From JANNSO01 sp964485395 (GTDB lineage Bacteria; Spirochaetota; Spirochaetia; Treponematales; UBA12059): a DNA stretch of 64,000 nucleotides. The translations under genes were made by a program, and so were the position numbers. The notes beneath the pieces were generated by a model. It searched no databases. It was not told where the DNA came from and worked only from the letters and a program-made list of their open reading frames with translations. This document shows positions 42,742-52,783 of this stretch, piece after piece; position 1 is the stretch's first letter; the number at the start of each line of letters is the position of its first letter. The stretch is taken from the NCBI GenBank assembly GCA_964485395.1, contig CAZAJF010000006.1, positions 62,001-126,000 on the forward strand, read 5' to 3'.

Positions 42742-44607
42742 TCACCGAACCAGGCATTTTTCCCCGCTGCCTATCAGGTCTTCCCTTCCGGCAAGGCGCA
42801 AAGCCTCGCAGACGAGCGTCCGATTCTCCGGCTTATTGTATTGCAGCAAGGCCCGCTGCAGGGAACGCTCGTGCGCGCCTTTGGCGACATAGATCGGCTG
42901 ACCGCCCATAGGATCCACACCGGTGTGGTACATAGCGCTTGCGAGGGTGCCCGGCGTTGGATAAAAATCCTGTACCTGGTCGGGCACAAAGCCCGAGTCG
43001 CGCAGATATTCCGCGAGGGCGATCGCGTCGTCGAGCGTGGAACCCGGATGCGAGGCGATGAAATACGGTACCAGAAACTGCTTGAGCCCCAGCTCGCGGT
43101 TCAAGGCCGCCCAGCGGTTCGCGAATGCGTCGTAAACCTTCAAGGGAGGCTTTCCCATGATGCGGAGCACGCGGTCGGACACATGCTCGGGGGCTACCTT
43201 GAGCTGCCCGGAAGTATGGTACTGCGCGAGCTCCCGAAGGAAGGTGCCGTCGGCGTCGGCCATGACGTAATCGAAGCGGACACCGGACCGCACAAATACT
43301 TTTATAACTCCGGGCAGCGCCCGGAGGCTCCGTAGCACGTCGAGGTAATCGCGATGGCTCACCTTGAGCGACGGGCAGGGTTCAGGCGTCAGGCAGCGCC
43401 GGTCCACGCACGCGCTGCCCTTGGCCTGCCTGTCGCACGCGGGGCCGCGAAAATTGGCCGTGGGCCCGCCTACATCGTGGATATAGCCCTTGAAGCCCGC
43501 CGTGCCCACCAGGACTTTCGCCTCCGCCACGAGGGAATCCCGGCTGCGTCCCGTAACGATGCGCCCTTGATGAAAGGCAAGCGCGCAGAAGGCGCACGCG
43601 CCGTAGCAGCCCCTGCTCGACGTTATCGAAAATCTGACTTCCAGCAGGGCCGGTACGCCGCCGGATTTTTTATACACGGGATGCGCCTCGCGCGTGAACG
43701 GCAGGTCGTAGGCGCCGTCCATTTCCGCCCTCGTCAAAGGACGCGCGGGAGGTTCCTGCACTACGTACTGGCCCGCGGCTTCTTCCACCAGCGGACGCGC
43801 CGTACCCGGATCGGTGTTCTTATACTGCAGCGCGAAAGACTGCGCGAAGGTTTCCTTCCCCGCCGATGATTCTTCATGTCCGGGCAAATGCAACGCGTCC
43901 ACCGGCAGGAATCGAATATCGGAGGTGCGCCACACGGTGCCAGGGATGCCGCGGAACAGGTCGGGCGAGCGCAGGTCGTCGGACTTTTTCTGCGCGCGGT
44001 CCAGGCGGGAAGCCAGTTCGGCCAAAGCGAGCTCGGCCATGCCGTACAGCACGATGTCCGCCTTGGAGTCCAGAATTATGGGTTTGCGCACGGTATCGGA
44101 AAGGTAGTCGTAATGGGACAGGCGCCGGAGCGAAGCCTCCAGGCCCCCGGCCACCACGGGCACGCCCTTGAAGGCCTCGCGGCACTTGGCGGCATACGCG
44201 ATTACGGCACGGTCGGGCCGGGCGTTGGCCGGCTTGCCGTTTACGGAATATTTACGCAGCGCGCCGTCTGCGCCGCGGCACAGGGTCGGGTCGGAACCGG
44301 GCGCGTAATCGTCCTCCGAGCGGGGTTTTTTGTTGGCGGTATATTTGCAGACCATCGAGTCGATGTTGCCGCCGGTTACGAGGAACGCAAGGCGCGGCTG
44401 CCCAAGCGCCCGGAATGCCAGGGTGTCGGAAGGGTCTGGTCGGGCGATGACGCCCACCGTGTAGCCGAGTTTTTCGAGATAGCGCCCGACGAGGGCCGCG
44501 CCGAACGCGGGATGGTCGACATAGGCGTCTCCGGTAACAAGGACGAAATCGACGGAGCTTAGGCGCCGCGCCTTGAGCTCGACGCAGGTTGTAGGTAAAA
44601 AATCCAT
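42742..44607 (-). CDS. YgiQ-family radical SAM protein
   Basis: 621 residues. N-terminal B12-binding-like region (VTGDAYVDHPAFGAALVGRY), radical SAM motif CYGACAFCA (about 330), an extra Cys-rich segment (CVDRRCLTPEPCPS), and a C-terminal part with KVAPEHVSDRVLRIMGKP and QDFYPTPGTLASAMYHTG. Length and layout match YgiQ, whose reaction is unknown. It lies in the minus-strand series between GNAT and the CBS-ATPase gene (48 bases). Confidence 0.92.
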   Translation of the reverse strand: MDFLPTTCVELKARRLSSVDFVLVTGDAYVDHPAFGAALVGRYLEKLGYTVGVIARPDPSDTLAFRALGQPRLAFLVTGGNIDSMVCKYTANKKPRSEDDYAPGSDPTLCRGADGALRKYSVNGKPANARPDRAVIAYAAKCREAFKGVPVVAGGLEASLRRLSHYDYLSDTVRKPIILDSKADIVLYGMAELALAELASRLDRAQKKSDDLRSPDLFRGIPGTVWRTSDIRFLPVDALHLPGHEESSAGKETFAQSFALQYKNTDPGTARPLVEEAAGQYVVQEPPARPLTRAEMDGAYDLPFTREAHPVYKKSGGVPALLEVRFSITSSRGCYGACAFCALAFHQGRIVTGRSRDSLVAEAKVLVGTAGFKGYIHDVGGPTANFRGPACDRQAKGSACVDRRCLTPEPCPSLKVSHRDYLDVLRSLRALPGVIKVFVRSGVRFDYVMADADGTFLRELAQYHTSGQLKVAPEHVSDRVLRIMGKPPLKVYDAFANRWAALNRELGLKQFLVPYFIASHPGSTLDDAIALAEYLRDSGFVPDQVQDFYPTPGTLASAMYHTGVDPMGGQPIYVAKGAHERSLQRALLQYNKPENRTLVCEALRLAGREDLIGSGEKCLVR

Positions 44608-44653
44608 GCCGCAGTATACGCTACTTGGTCGACTTGTTCCAGAAAGCCCGCGC

Positions 44654-45172
44654 CTACTCCTTTGGATTGGCGAGAACGACGGAATAGCGGCGTATCGTCA
44701 CTTTTTCCTCAGGGTCGAACATCCTGTCGATGAGCCTGCCGCCGTTGGCCTCTATTATCTTGAACGAGCCGGGGTTGTCGTCGTCGCACGTTATCAACAC
44801 TTCGGAAAATCCGTGCGCCTCCGCCTCGAGGAGGGTTTGGCGTAATATTTCCTTACCATGGCCGAGCCTGCGCTCGGAGGGCCGGACATCGTAGCCGATA
44901 TGGCCGCCGTACACCTTGAAACGCTCGTTGAGCTCGAGCCTGAGGCGGCTCGTTCCCACGATCCGGTCGCCGACCATGAATAAAAAGCTTCTGCTCGGCA
45001 GCCGGTCCTTGGGGACTATGCCGAGTTCGCTGTCCATGTCGCGCCGAAGCTTGGCCCTTACTTCGTCAAGGGTCGCATAGGAATAGCGGGAATCGCCGTT
45101 TGCCACGTAATCCAGGGACATATCCAGATATGCCCCCTCGAGGTCGAGTGACGGTTTTACGCGTACAAGCAT
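44654..45172 (-). CDS. GNAT family N-acetyltransferase
   Basis: 172 residues from ATG 45172, one base after the permease stop; the longer frame is an overlap artefact. Acetyl-CoA site R/Q-x-x-G appears as ERRLGHGKEIL, preceded by strand VGTSRLRLEL and followed by VLITCDDDNPGS and IEANGG. Typical of small-molecule or protein acetyltransferases; substrate unknown. Co-transcribed with the ABC exporter genes. Confidence 0.85.
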   Translation of the reverse strand: MLVRVKPSLDLEGAYLDMSLDYVANGDSRYSYATLDEVRAKLRRDMDSELGIVPKDRLPSRSFLFMVGDRIVGTSRLRLELNERFKVYGGHIGYDVRPSERRLGHGKEILRQTLLEAEAHGFSEVLITCDDDNPGSFKIIEANGGRLIDRMFDPEEKVTIRRYSVVLANPKE

Positions 45173-45173
45173 A

Positions 45174-46877
45174 TCACGGTTCCAGCTTCGCGAGCCTGCG
45201 CTCGGCGAATTTCGGGTAATAGAAAAGCAAGGCCGCGAACAAGGCCAACGGAAGCGCACCCAGCCATAGCGCGCTCGAAAATAAACTGAAACGCAAGCTA
45301 AACGCGGCGGTCCCGCAGAGACCGATCAGCCCCATCTCGCCCAGGATGACGATCACCGCGTTTGGATTCTGCTTGAGCGCCGCTATGGGATTATCCCAGG
45401 ACAGGCGCGGGTTAATCGTCTCGAGCGCCAAGCCCAGCAAGTTGCCGAGAAAGGAAAGCCCCAGCGCAATAAGCAGGCCGACCAGGGTCTCAAGCACGCC
45501 CAGTTTCATGGCGAGCGCCGGGAGCAGGACACCGGTGAGAGAGCCGAATACCGCGAACAGAAGTCCATGAGCCAGTTTGGCGAGCATATAGCTCCCGGCT
45601 GGAATAGGCAGGCTCCTGATGAACGCGAGGCTCTTCGCGTCGCGGGAGAGAGCGGTACAGGTAATGCTCGTGGAAGAACCCAGGAACGCCCCCGCAAGAC
45701 CGATAACCACCGACGCCATGCCGCCGCGAAGCATTTCCAGCACCCCGGCGATATCTGGATCGCTTAAGAACGTTTCTTTCTGCGTCATCAACATGAGTAT
45801 CATGATGAGCGGCATGAGCACTACGATGAAGGGACCGTTGAGCAGGTACATGGGCTCACGGTTCATGAGGACGATTTCGCGCTTGACTAGGGCCGCGAAC
45901 AGGGAACCTCGGCGGGAGCTGGATCGCAGAAAGCTCGCGGATCCTGCCTTGCCGAGCTTTTTCAAATGCAGCTCGTTGAAGCCGGGGAGGCTTCTCGCGT
46001 AAGGCTTGGCCAATGCGAGGACGACGAGCGCGGAACCGGCGACGCACGATACCAGCAAAACGAGGATCGCGAAAAACCCGCCGAGGCTGGACGATCCGGT
46101 CAAGGCCCGCAGGACGAGCTGCGCCGGCGGATAGATGGAAGCCATCCGGTTGACGACGGTGTCGGGTCCAGCGATATTCCGGACGATCCAAGCCGGGTCG
46201 CTGATGCCGACCATCATCCCCTGGTAGTACAGATTGAACCCGACCGCGGCGGCCAAACCTACGACGCCGCCGAAAATCAGGATTACCTGCTTGTTCTTGA
46301 GGAATTTTGCGAAGCTTAAAAGCGGCACCTGAATGAGGTAGCACAGCGCCATGGCCGGAAGGGGCAAAAGCAGCGATGCGAGGAAGCCCCATGCGTAAAA
46401 CAGAAAATCAGGCCGCTCGAACCAGCCGTATATTCCGATGGCGGATCCCATGAAAGCAAGGGAGATCGCTGCCTCGGAAACGTAAACCGTTATGAATTTC
46501 GCGCCGAGCAGGGTAAACGGGGGAATGGGCATGGACAGCAAATTGAGTTCCATGTCGCTGAGAAAATACGTGGATAATATGGTCATGAATCCGACGACGA
46601 AGGTGAGCACGGTGGCCGAGACGGCGGCGTACACGAACAGCGCGCCTTGCAGCCCCAAGGGGGCGAGCCCCTGGTACATAATCAGGTTCATGCCGACGAA
46701 AAGGACGAGCACGTCGCCCAGCACCAGCAGTACGAGAGCCGCGATTCCTATTCCCTTCAGGATATCCTTCGCGGCCGCCCTGCCCTCCCCCCTTGCCTTC
46801 CTCGACGGGAGGTTATAAAAACTTTTAAGATACATTGAGCAAACGCCGAGGAACGTCCGCCAGGAACGCCCTGTCAT
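45174..46877 (-). CDS. ABC-2 type exporter permease
   Basis: 567 residues from ATG 46877, which overlaps the ATPase gene stop (ATGA); the frame upstream is the overlap. About 12 hydrophobic helices (for example ALVLLVLGDVLVLFVGMNLI, VVIGLAGAFLGSS) with a large middle basic loop (SSSRRGSLFAALVKREIVLM). It fits the large permeases with two six-helix halves. Substrate unknown. Confidence 0.82.
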   Translation of the reverse strand: MTGRSWRTFLGVCSMYLKSFYNLPSRKARGEGRAAAKDILKGIGIAALVLLVLGDVLVLFVGMNLIMYQGLAPLGLQGALFVYAAVSATVLTFVVGFMTILSTYFLSDMELNLLSMPIPPFTLLGAKFITVYVSEAAISLAFMGSAIGIYGWFERPDFLFYAWGFLASLLLPLPAMALCYLIQVPLLSFAKFLKNKQVILIFGGVVGLAAAVGFNLYYQGMMVGISDPAWIVRNIAGPDTVVNRMASIYPPAQLVLRALTGSSSLGGFFAILVLLVSCVAGSALVVLALAKPYARSLPGFNELHLKKLGKAGSASFLRSSSRRGSLFAALVKREIVLMNREPMYLLNGPFIVVLMPLIMILMLMTQKETFLSDPDIAGVLEMLRGGMASVVIGLAGAFLGSSTSITCTALSRDAKSLAFIRSLPIPAGSYMLAKLAHGLLFAVFGSLTGVLLPALAMKLGVLETLVGLLIALGLSFLGNLLGLALETINPRLSWDNPIAALKQNPNAVIVILGEMGLIGLCGTAAFSLRFSLFSSALWLGALPLALFAALLFYYPKFAERRLAKLEP

Positions 46878-47611
46878 GCTTCTTCCCCTTCGCCTACGAG
46901 CTCCAGGAACAGGCTTTCCAGGGACGAGTCGGTACCCTGAAGCGCCTTGAGCTCGGACAGGGTTCCGGTAAATACGATCTTGCCCTTGTTGACGATGGAA
47001 AGCCGGTCGCACAGCTTTTCCGCCACTTCCATCACATGCGTGGAAAAAAACACCGTCTTGCCCGCCTTGACGCGGTCCCGCATGACTTCCTTGAGCTGAA
47101 AGGCCGCCTTGGGATCGAGCCCTACCATGGGCTCGTCGAGCACCCAGTTGGCGGGGTCGTGGAGGAGGCTGGCCGTTATAATAAGTTTTTGTTTCATGCC
47201 GTGCGAGAAACTGCCGATCTTGCCGTTGAGCACGTCCTTGATTCCGAAATGCGTCGTGTATTCGTCGATGCGGGCGCGCCGAGTCTCGCTTTCAACGCCG
47301 TACACGTCGCCCACGAAATTGAGGAATTCCATGGCCCTCAAGCGCGAAAAAATCTCGGGGTTGTCGCTTACGTAGCCGAAGCGGTTCTTGGCCGCCATGG
47401 GGTCGGTCGCCATATTCAGGGAATCTATGCGAACGCTTCCCGAATCGGGGCGAAGCACGCCGGTAAGCATTTTTATCGTCGTGGTTTTTCCCGCTCCGTT
47501 GGGTCCGAGGAAACCGAATATCTCCCCGTTTTTTACGGTGAAGGAAAGGTCATCGACCGCCTTGACCTTGCTTTTCGCGTAGGTTTTGGTAATTCCCGCA
47601 AGTTCGATCAT
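46874..47611 (-). CDS. ABC transporter ATP-binding protein
   Basis: 245 residues with Walker A GPNGAGKTTTIKMLTG, Q-loop VSDNPEIF, signature FSHGMKQKL, Walker B NWVLDEPMVG and switch His in FFSTHVMEV. ABC-2/DRA type, energises the permease encoded after it. First gene of the long minus-strand series; the upstream 230 bases are non-coding, so the promoter is probably there. Confidence 0.92.
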   Translation of the reverse strand: MIELAGITKTYAKSKVKAVDDLSFTVKNGEIFGFLGPNGAGKTTTIKMLTGVLRPDSGSVRIDSLNMATDPMAAKNRFGYVSDNPEIFSRLRAMEFLNFVGDVYGVESETRRARIDEYTTHFGIKDVLNGKIGSFSHGMKQKLIITASLLHDPANWVLDEPMVGLDPKAAFQLKEVMRDRVKAGKTVFFSTHVMEVAEKLCDRLSIVNKGKIVFTGTLSELKALQGTDSSLESLFLELVGEGEEA

Positions 47612-47839
47612 CGTTGGCTCCTTGAATCATACCGTTTATTTTATTTCCAGTACACTCGGCGCTTTTCGGTTTTGAGTATACACCGGAGTAAAAAAACAGG
47701 GCAAGCCTTGATTGAAATTACCCGACTGTCTGGCGGATGCCCCTAAGCCAGTCGGCTCACACCACGGAATATAGGTGATCGAAATGATCGAGGGCTCCGG
47801 CAAGATTCACTTGCAGCGGATCGGTATGGATGACCAGGC

Positions 47840-49012
47840 CTATCGCTCCAGGCATATTTCACCGGCCATTTCCAAGGCGGAAAATATTGCGCCTATTCGT
47901 TTTCTGCATGCGGCGATTTCAGATACGAGCGCTGTTCCCGATCTCTGTACATCTTCCATGAGATCCTTCCCGGCGCGCATGCTCATGTTGGCGAGAATCC
48001 TGTCCTGCACGGCTTGGCTGGAGCCCCGCAAGGCTGTGGCCAGAGTTGCCGAGTCTACTTCGCGGAGAGCTTTCTGGATGGCCCTATCGTCGGGCAAGAT
48101 GGCGATATCTTCGAACTTGAACCATCCCGCCCGAAATTCAAATACAAGATCAGGTTGGTGCTTTTCCATATAGTCAATGAATTCCGTTGCTTCATGCAGG
48201 GGCATGGTCCTGAAAAGCGAGAGAGCCGCGTCCAACCCGCCAGCAGGCCAAGAATGCGTTTCAAGACTACGAGCGACCTTTTCCAGGACAGCCCGGACGT
48301 TTGCAGTTATGTATTCGGGATCGACGCTGGAAAGCAGCGTGGTTTCCTCGAGGACTTTCCATTTTTTTTCTCCCGAAAGCATTCGGAACCATTCATCCTT
48401 GCGCGGAGGATCGAGGTAAGACAGCACGACTGCCATAATGTCCGGCTCCAATCCGTCGAGAAGCTCCTCCGCCCCCTTCGACCCGTTCAGGAGAATGCGT
48501 TCATCGTTGGAGAGCGTCCTCTTTCGGCTAATCTTACCGATGGCTTCCTCCGGCGTTTCGCATACCTTGAAATATGACGAATCGACAGGTTCCGGCTTGT
48601 CGCCCCAAGGCAGTTTTCCTTCATGGGCGGTAAACAAATCGCGGTCTTTTCCTAGATACGAAGAAAGCATGCTCGCTATGACCTTTGGATTCAAGCCTGC
48701 CTGCAGCGCGAGTGCGGCTTCAAGGGCGATCAATGCCGCAAGCATGTCGGCGCCGCCCATCCTTTCTACGGACATTCGGATCCAGCCTAGCTTAGCTATT
48801 ATTTCGGAATCGACGCCATCGACTACCATTCGCACCAAATCGCGAAAAAAAGGATTAGGCAAAGAGTCGAGGTCTTCATCCAACGCCAGCAAGCCTTCCT
48901 TCCTGGCTTTTTCCGCAAGCCTCAAAGCGGTTAAAATCAACGCAAGCGGTGCCTTTTTTTCCTCGCGGGTACACTGCGCTATTTCCATCGCGGAAAACAA
49001 TTCGGTTACCAT
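47840..49012 (-). CDS. MotA-like/FliG-like chimeric protein
   Basis: 390 residues. Near residues 28-75, LRLAEKARKEGLLALDEDL, NPFFRDLVRMVVDGVDSEII match the cytoplasmic loop of MotA stators, but no membrane helices are present. The C-terminal third (about 295-385) reads FKFEDIAILPDDRAIQKALR, TLATALRGSSQAVQDRIL, ANMSMRAGKDLMEDV, the FliG torque domain, with charged residues kept. The middle (DIMAVVLSYLDPPRKDEWFR) resembles FliG-M helices. It may be a rotor-stator accessory or clutch for periplasmic flagella (inference). No flagellar genes adjoin it. Confidence 0.7.
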   Translation of the reverse strand: MVTELFSAMEIAQCTREEKKAPLALILTALRLAEKARKEGLLALDEDLDSLPNPFFRDLVRMVVDGVDSEIIAKLGWIRMSVERMGGADMLAALIALEAALALQAGLNPKVIASMLSSYLGKDRDLFTAHEGKLPWGDKPEPVDSSYFKVCETPEEAIGKISRKRTLSNDERILLNGSKGAEELLDGLEPDIMAVVLSYLDPPRKDEWFRMLSGEKKWKVLEETTLLSSVDPEYITANVRAVLEKVARSLETHSWPAGGLDAALSLFRTMPLHEATEFIDYMEKHQPDLVFEFRAGWFKFEDIAILPDDRAIQKALREVDSATLATALRGSSQAVQDRILANMSMRAGKDLMEDVQRSGTALVSEIAACRKRIGAIFSALEMAGEICLER

Positions 49013-49199
49013 GAAAACCTCCCCATCGTGAAAATCTCCGATGCGCCTGCGGGCAGCTACCGCTACCTCATGTTTTCAAAAGCGGCGGACGACGGGAAGT
49101 AATAATAACATATTCCGTCAATCCACGTCCGTGCAACCGGCAGCCAAGGAACCGCTCGCCGCGACAAGACGCTCGACCTGCCGCCAATTGGTGAGGGTA

Positions 49200-50765
49200 T
49201 CAATCCCGGCGGAAATGACAGCCTATCGATTTTTCGTTGTGCATGGCAGCCTCGACCACGATCTGGGCGGATACGATGCCGTTGCGCAGCTCGATCATGT
49301 CGCGATTGACGACGGCTTCCTTGTAGAATTTGGTTATCCTGTGGGCATGGTAATTAAGGTCCGCATAGGCGCGTTCAAGGCCTTTGCGGGTCCTGATGAT
49401 GCCGGCATGATTCCACATGGTCATCTTGATGAGATTCCAATCCTGGTAAATGAGCGTCGGCTCGAACGTTTCGGGATTGGACGGCGTCTTCCAGTCTGGG
49501 ATGGATTCCAGGCGGCCCTGCTTGACCGGCTTGAAGGCGGCAGCGATATGCTCCGCGGCGCGCACGCCCCACAGGAGGCCCTCGAGCAGGGAAGTGGAAG
49601 CCAGGCGGTTGGCGCCGTGAACGCCGGTGCAGGAAACTTCTCCGACCGCGTACAGTCGCCGTATAGACGTGCGGCCGTCCTTGTCCACCTTGACGCCGCC
49701 GCAGAAATAATGCGCAGCCGGCGTGATAGGGATGGGTTCCCGCGAAATGTCCAAACCTCCCTCGAGGCATGTCGTGTATATCCGGTTGAAGCGTTCTTTG
49801 ATGGGCTTCTCGCCCTTGTAGAAACCTGCCAGGTCCAGGAGCATGTAATTCGAGCCCTGCAGGGCCATTTCCTCGTAAATAGCCCGCGCCACCACGTCGC
49901 GAGGGGCAAGGTCGCCCAGGTCCGAGTAGGAACCCATGAACTGCCGGCCGCTCCTGTCGATGAGCCTTGCCCCTTCTCCGCGGAGCGACTCCGAGACGAG
50001 AAAGCGCCGTATATCCTTGTGGTAGAGCGCGGTAGGATGGAACTGGATGAATTCCGCGTTTATGATATCCGCCCCGGCGCGCTGGGCCATGCTGATGCCG
50101 TCGCCCGTCGACTCGGGGGGATTCGTCGTATACTGGTAAATATTACCTAACCCGCCGGAGGCGAGTATCACGGCGCCGGCGAGCATCGCGTGAATCTGCC
50201 CGCTCTCGTTGTCCAGCGCGTAGAGCCCGAACACCTCCCGCTCCTTGTACAATTCCTGGCAATCGCCCGAATGGTGGTTGTTGGTTATAAGGTCTATCGC
50301 GGTGCAGGAGGATTTCACGGGAACGCCGAGGGCGGCCGCCCGGCGAACGAGGCCTTCCTGGATCACGTCGCCCGTATGGTCGTCGTAGTGAAGAATTCTT
50401 CTCGCCGAGTGGGCCGCTTCCTCGGTATAGTCCAGGTTGCCCTGGGAATCCTTGCTGAACTCGATACCCGCCTTGCCCACGAGGAAATCGAAAACAAGTT
50501 TGGGACCTTCCTCGGCCAGGAGGCGTACGGCTTCGCGGCTGTTGTAGCCGCAGCCCGCCGTGACGATGTCGGAAGCCAGCGCTTCGGGGCTGTCGCCTTC
50601 GCGCCAGGCGATGATGCCGCCCTGGGCGTAGTTGGTATTCGTCTGCTCTATCCTGTCGGCTTTGGTAAGCACGATTACGTCGAGGCCGGCTTCCTTGCAG
50701 CTTATCGCCGCGGAAAGCCCGGCGATGCCCGTTCCTATCACGATGACGTCATACGAGTTTCTCAT
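49200..50765 (-). CDS. nadB: L-aspartate oxidase
   Basis: 521 residues from ATG 50765, which overlaps nadA by ATGA; upstream frame is nadA overlap. FAD site VIVIGTGIAGLSAAI, active-site region TNTNYAQGGI, SRRILHYDDHTG, STGDGISMAQRAGA, EFIQFHPT, and FCGGVKVDKDGRTS with GANRLASTSLLEGL. Oxidises aspartate to iminoaspartate for NAD synthesis, using fumarate or O2. Operon order is nadC-nadA-nadB. Confidence 0.95.
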   Translation of the reverse strand: MRNSYDVIVIGTGIAGLSAAISCKEAGLDVIVLTKADRIEQTNTNYAQGGIIAWREGDSPEALASDIVTAGCGYNSREAVRLLAEEGPKLVFDFLVGKAGIEFSKDSQGNLDYTEEAAHSARRILHYDDHTGDVIQEGLVRRAAALGVPVKSSCTAIDLITNNHHSGDCQELYKEREVFGLYALDNESGQIHAMLAGAVILASGGLGNIYQYTTNPPESTGDGISMAQRAGADIINAEFIQFHPTALYHKDIRRFLVSESLRGEGARLIDRSGRQFMGSYSDLGDLAPRDVVARAIYEEMALQGSNYMLLDLAGFYKGEKPIKERFNRIYTTCLEGGLDISREPIPITPAAHYFCGGVKVDKDGRTSIRRLYAVGEVSCTGVHGANRLASTSLLEGLLWGVRAAEHIAAAFKPVKQGRLESIPDWKTPSNPETFEPTLIYQDWNLIKMTMWNHAGIIRTRKGLERAYADLNYHAHRITKFYKEAVVNRDMIELRNGIVSAQIVVEAAMHNEKSIGCHFRRD

Positions 50766-51877
50766 CGAGGGAGTCCTTCGGGACGAGCGCTTCCTTCGGG
50801 ACGCGAGTTTTCCACGATGGCTATCATGGCGTTGAGGGCGCGCGCGGCGTCGACCTGAACGGACCTGTCCACGGTTACGGGAAACAGGAGACTTGCCCCG
50901 GGATCTTCCTCGTGCGCGGCGATGGACTGAAGCGATGCCAGAACGTTGGACAGCTCGATGCGAGCCATGTTGAAGCAATACGACTCGCGCAAGGGGAGAA
51001 CGCTCAAACTCGGATATTCCGCCGCCAGGCGATGCACGAAACTCGCCTCAGTACCAACGACCCAGGCGCTGCCCGGGGAGGAATCGCGTATCGCCTTGAA
51101 GATGGCCTCCGTGGAACCGGACAGGTCGGCGGCAGCTACCACGGCTTCGTCGCACTCGGGATGCACGATCACCTTGACGGCGGGATTTTTCTTCCTCGCC
51201 GCATCGATATCGGCCACGGTGAAACGCTTGTGCACGTGGCAGGAGCCGTCCCACAGGAACAGGACGCCTTTTGCCGGGTCGGCGCCTTCGCGCCCGGTAA
51301 CGGTTCCGTCGCGGTTCACGGTAAATATTTTATCAGGATCGAGCTTCATGGCCCGGGCCGTATTGATTCCCAGATTGTAGTCCGGCCCGAAAAACATTGG
51401 CCGGCCGAGCTTCAGGTAGTGCTCCATGACGAGGCGCGCGTTGCTGGACGTGCAGATGGAGCCGCCCCGCCTTCCGGTCAGCGCCTTCATGTCGGCATAG
51501 GAATTCATGTAGGTTACGGGCGCGAGGCTCACGCCGCGCATCGCGTCGAGCTTTGCCAGCACGGCCTCCGCCGCGGCCGCGTCGATCATGTCCGCCATGG
51601 GGCAGCCGGCGACCGGATCCGGGATAAGCACGGTCTGGCCCGGACGGGCCAGTATCGCCGCGCTCTCGGCCATGAAGCGCACGCCGCAGAACAGGATATA
51701 CGCGGCGTCGCTCTTGGCGCCTTCCACGGCGAGCTTGTAGGAATCGCCTACGAAGTCGCCGAAGGCGACGATCTCGGGTCTCTGGTAATGGTGCGCGGGC
51801 ATGACGACGAGGCCGCCCAGCCGTTCGCGCAATTTTCTTATCCCGGCCCTGAGCCCTTCTGAGTCGGCGTCATTCAT
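50762..51877 (-). CDS. nadA: Quinolinate synthase A
   Basis: 371 residues. Condenses iminoaspartate with dihydroxyacetone phosphate to quinolinate with a 4Fe-4S cluster. Signatures: PAHHYQRPEIVAFGDFVGDS, ILFCGVRFMAESA (cluster Cys), SICTSSNARLVM (cluster Cys) and VHPECDEAV (cluster Cys). Starts one base after the nadC stop and overlaps nadB, so the three are translated together. Confidence 0.95.
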   Translation of the reverse strand: MNDADSEGLRAGIRKLRERLGGLVVMPAHHYQRPEIVAFGDFVGDSYKLAVEGAKSDAAYILFCGVRFMAESAAILARPGQTVLIPDPVAGCPMADMIDAAAAEAVLAKLDAMRGVSLAPVTYMNSYADMKALTGRRGGSICTSSNARLVMEHYLKLGRPMFFGPDYNLGINTARAMKLDPDKIFTVNRDGTVTGREGADPAKGVLFLWDGSCHVHKRFTVADIDAARKKNPAVKVIVHPECDEAVVAAADLSGSTEAIFKAIRDSSPGSAWVVGTEASFVHRLAAEYPSLSVLPLRESYCFNMARIELSNVLASLQSIAAHEEDPGASLLFPVTVDRSVQVDAARALNAMIAIVENSRPEGSARPEGLPR

Positions 51878-51878
51878 G

Positions 51879-52742
51879 TTATAAATTCCTTTCCTGCTTG
51901 AGCGAGAAATCGAAGACGCTCACGGTATGGGTAAGCTCGCCGAACGAAATGTAGGTAAGGCCCGAATCCGCGAGCAGCGACAGGCGCTCGATGGTCATGT
52001 TGCCCGACGCCTCCGTCTCCGCGCGCCCCGCGACTATCCTGACCGCCTGCCGCATGGTGTCGTCGTCCATGTTGTCCAGCATGATGCGGTCCGCCCCGGC
52101 CTCCATGGCCTCGCGCACGTCGTCGAGGGTTCGCGCCTCCACCTCGATCTTGAAGCGGTCGTTCCAGCGTGCCTTGATTTTCCTGACCGCGGGGGTAATG
52201 CCGCCCGCGGCGTCGATGTGATTATCCTTGAGCATGACCATGTCATAAAGCCCCATGCGGTGATTCTGTCCGCCGCCCGTGGCCACGGCGTACTTCTGCA
52301 GCGCGCGAAGCCCGGGAATCGTCTTGCGGGTGTCCAGCACGGTCACGAAAGGAGTGTCCGCGCGGGGGCTCCGGCTTCTGGCGGCCTCGACGAATTTTCT
52401 CGTCTTGGTGGCGATGCCCGACAGGTGCGAGATGAAATTCAGGGCCGTGCGCTCGCCGGTAAGTATCGATTTTGTAGATCCGCTCACGCGAGCCACGATA
52501 TCGCCTGAGTCGACCGCGTCGCCGTCCTTCTTGAAAGTCTCCACGGTCAGGGTATGGTCCAATTCGGCGAAAACGGCAGTAAAAACATCGATACCGCACA
52601 GCGTGCCGCTATCCTTGGCCAGGAGCTTGAAAACGCTCCGCTCTCCGCTGCAAAAAAGGACGGCGCTGGTGATGTCGCCGTCCGTCCCTAGATCTTCGGC
52701 CAGCGCGGATTTAATCAAGGCGCTGTATTGTTTTGCTTCCAT
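51879..52742 (-). CDS. nadC: Nicotinate-nucleotide pyrophosphorylase (quinolinate phosphoribosyltransferase)
   Basis: 287 residues. Converts quinolinate and PRPP to nicotinate mononucleotide. Signatures: AEDLGTDGDITS, GERTALNFISHLSGIAT, LDTRKTIPGLRALQKYAVAT, GGGQNHRMGLYDMVMLKDNH, KIEVEARTLDDVREAMEAGAD and ISFGELTHTV. First nad gene, 41 bases after the ABC exporter gene stop, so it might share that transcript. Confidence 0.96.
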   Translation of the reverse strand: MEAKQYSALIKSALAEDLGTDGDITSAVLFCSGERSVFKLLAKDSGTLCGIDVFTAVFAELDHTLTVETFKKDGDAVDSGDIVARVSGSTKSILTGERTALNFISHLSGIATKTRKFVEAARSRSPRADTPFVTVLDTRKTIPGLRALQKYAVATGGGQNHRMGLYDMVMLKDNHIDAAGGITPAVRKIKARWNDRFKIEVEARTLDDVREAMEAGADRIMLDNMDDDTMRQAVRIVAGRAETEASGNMTIERLSLLADSGLTYISFGELTHTVSVFDFSLKQERNL

Positions 52743-52783
52743 GTCAGCAGTATAAACTCTCGGGTATCAAGTTTCCAGACCTT

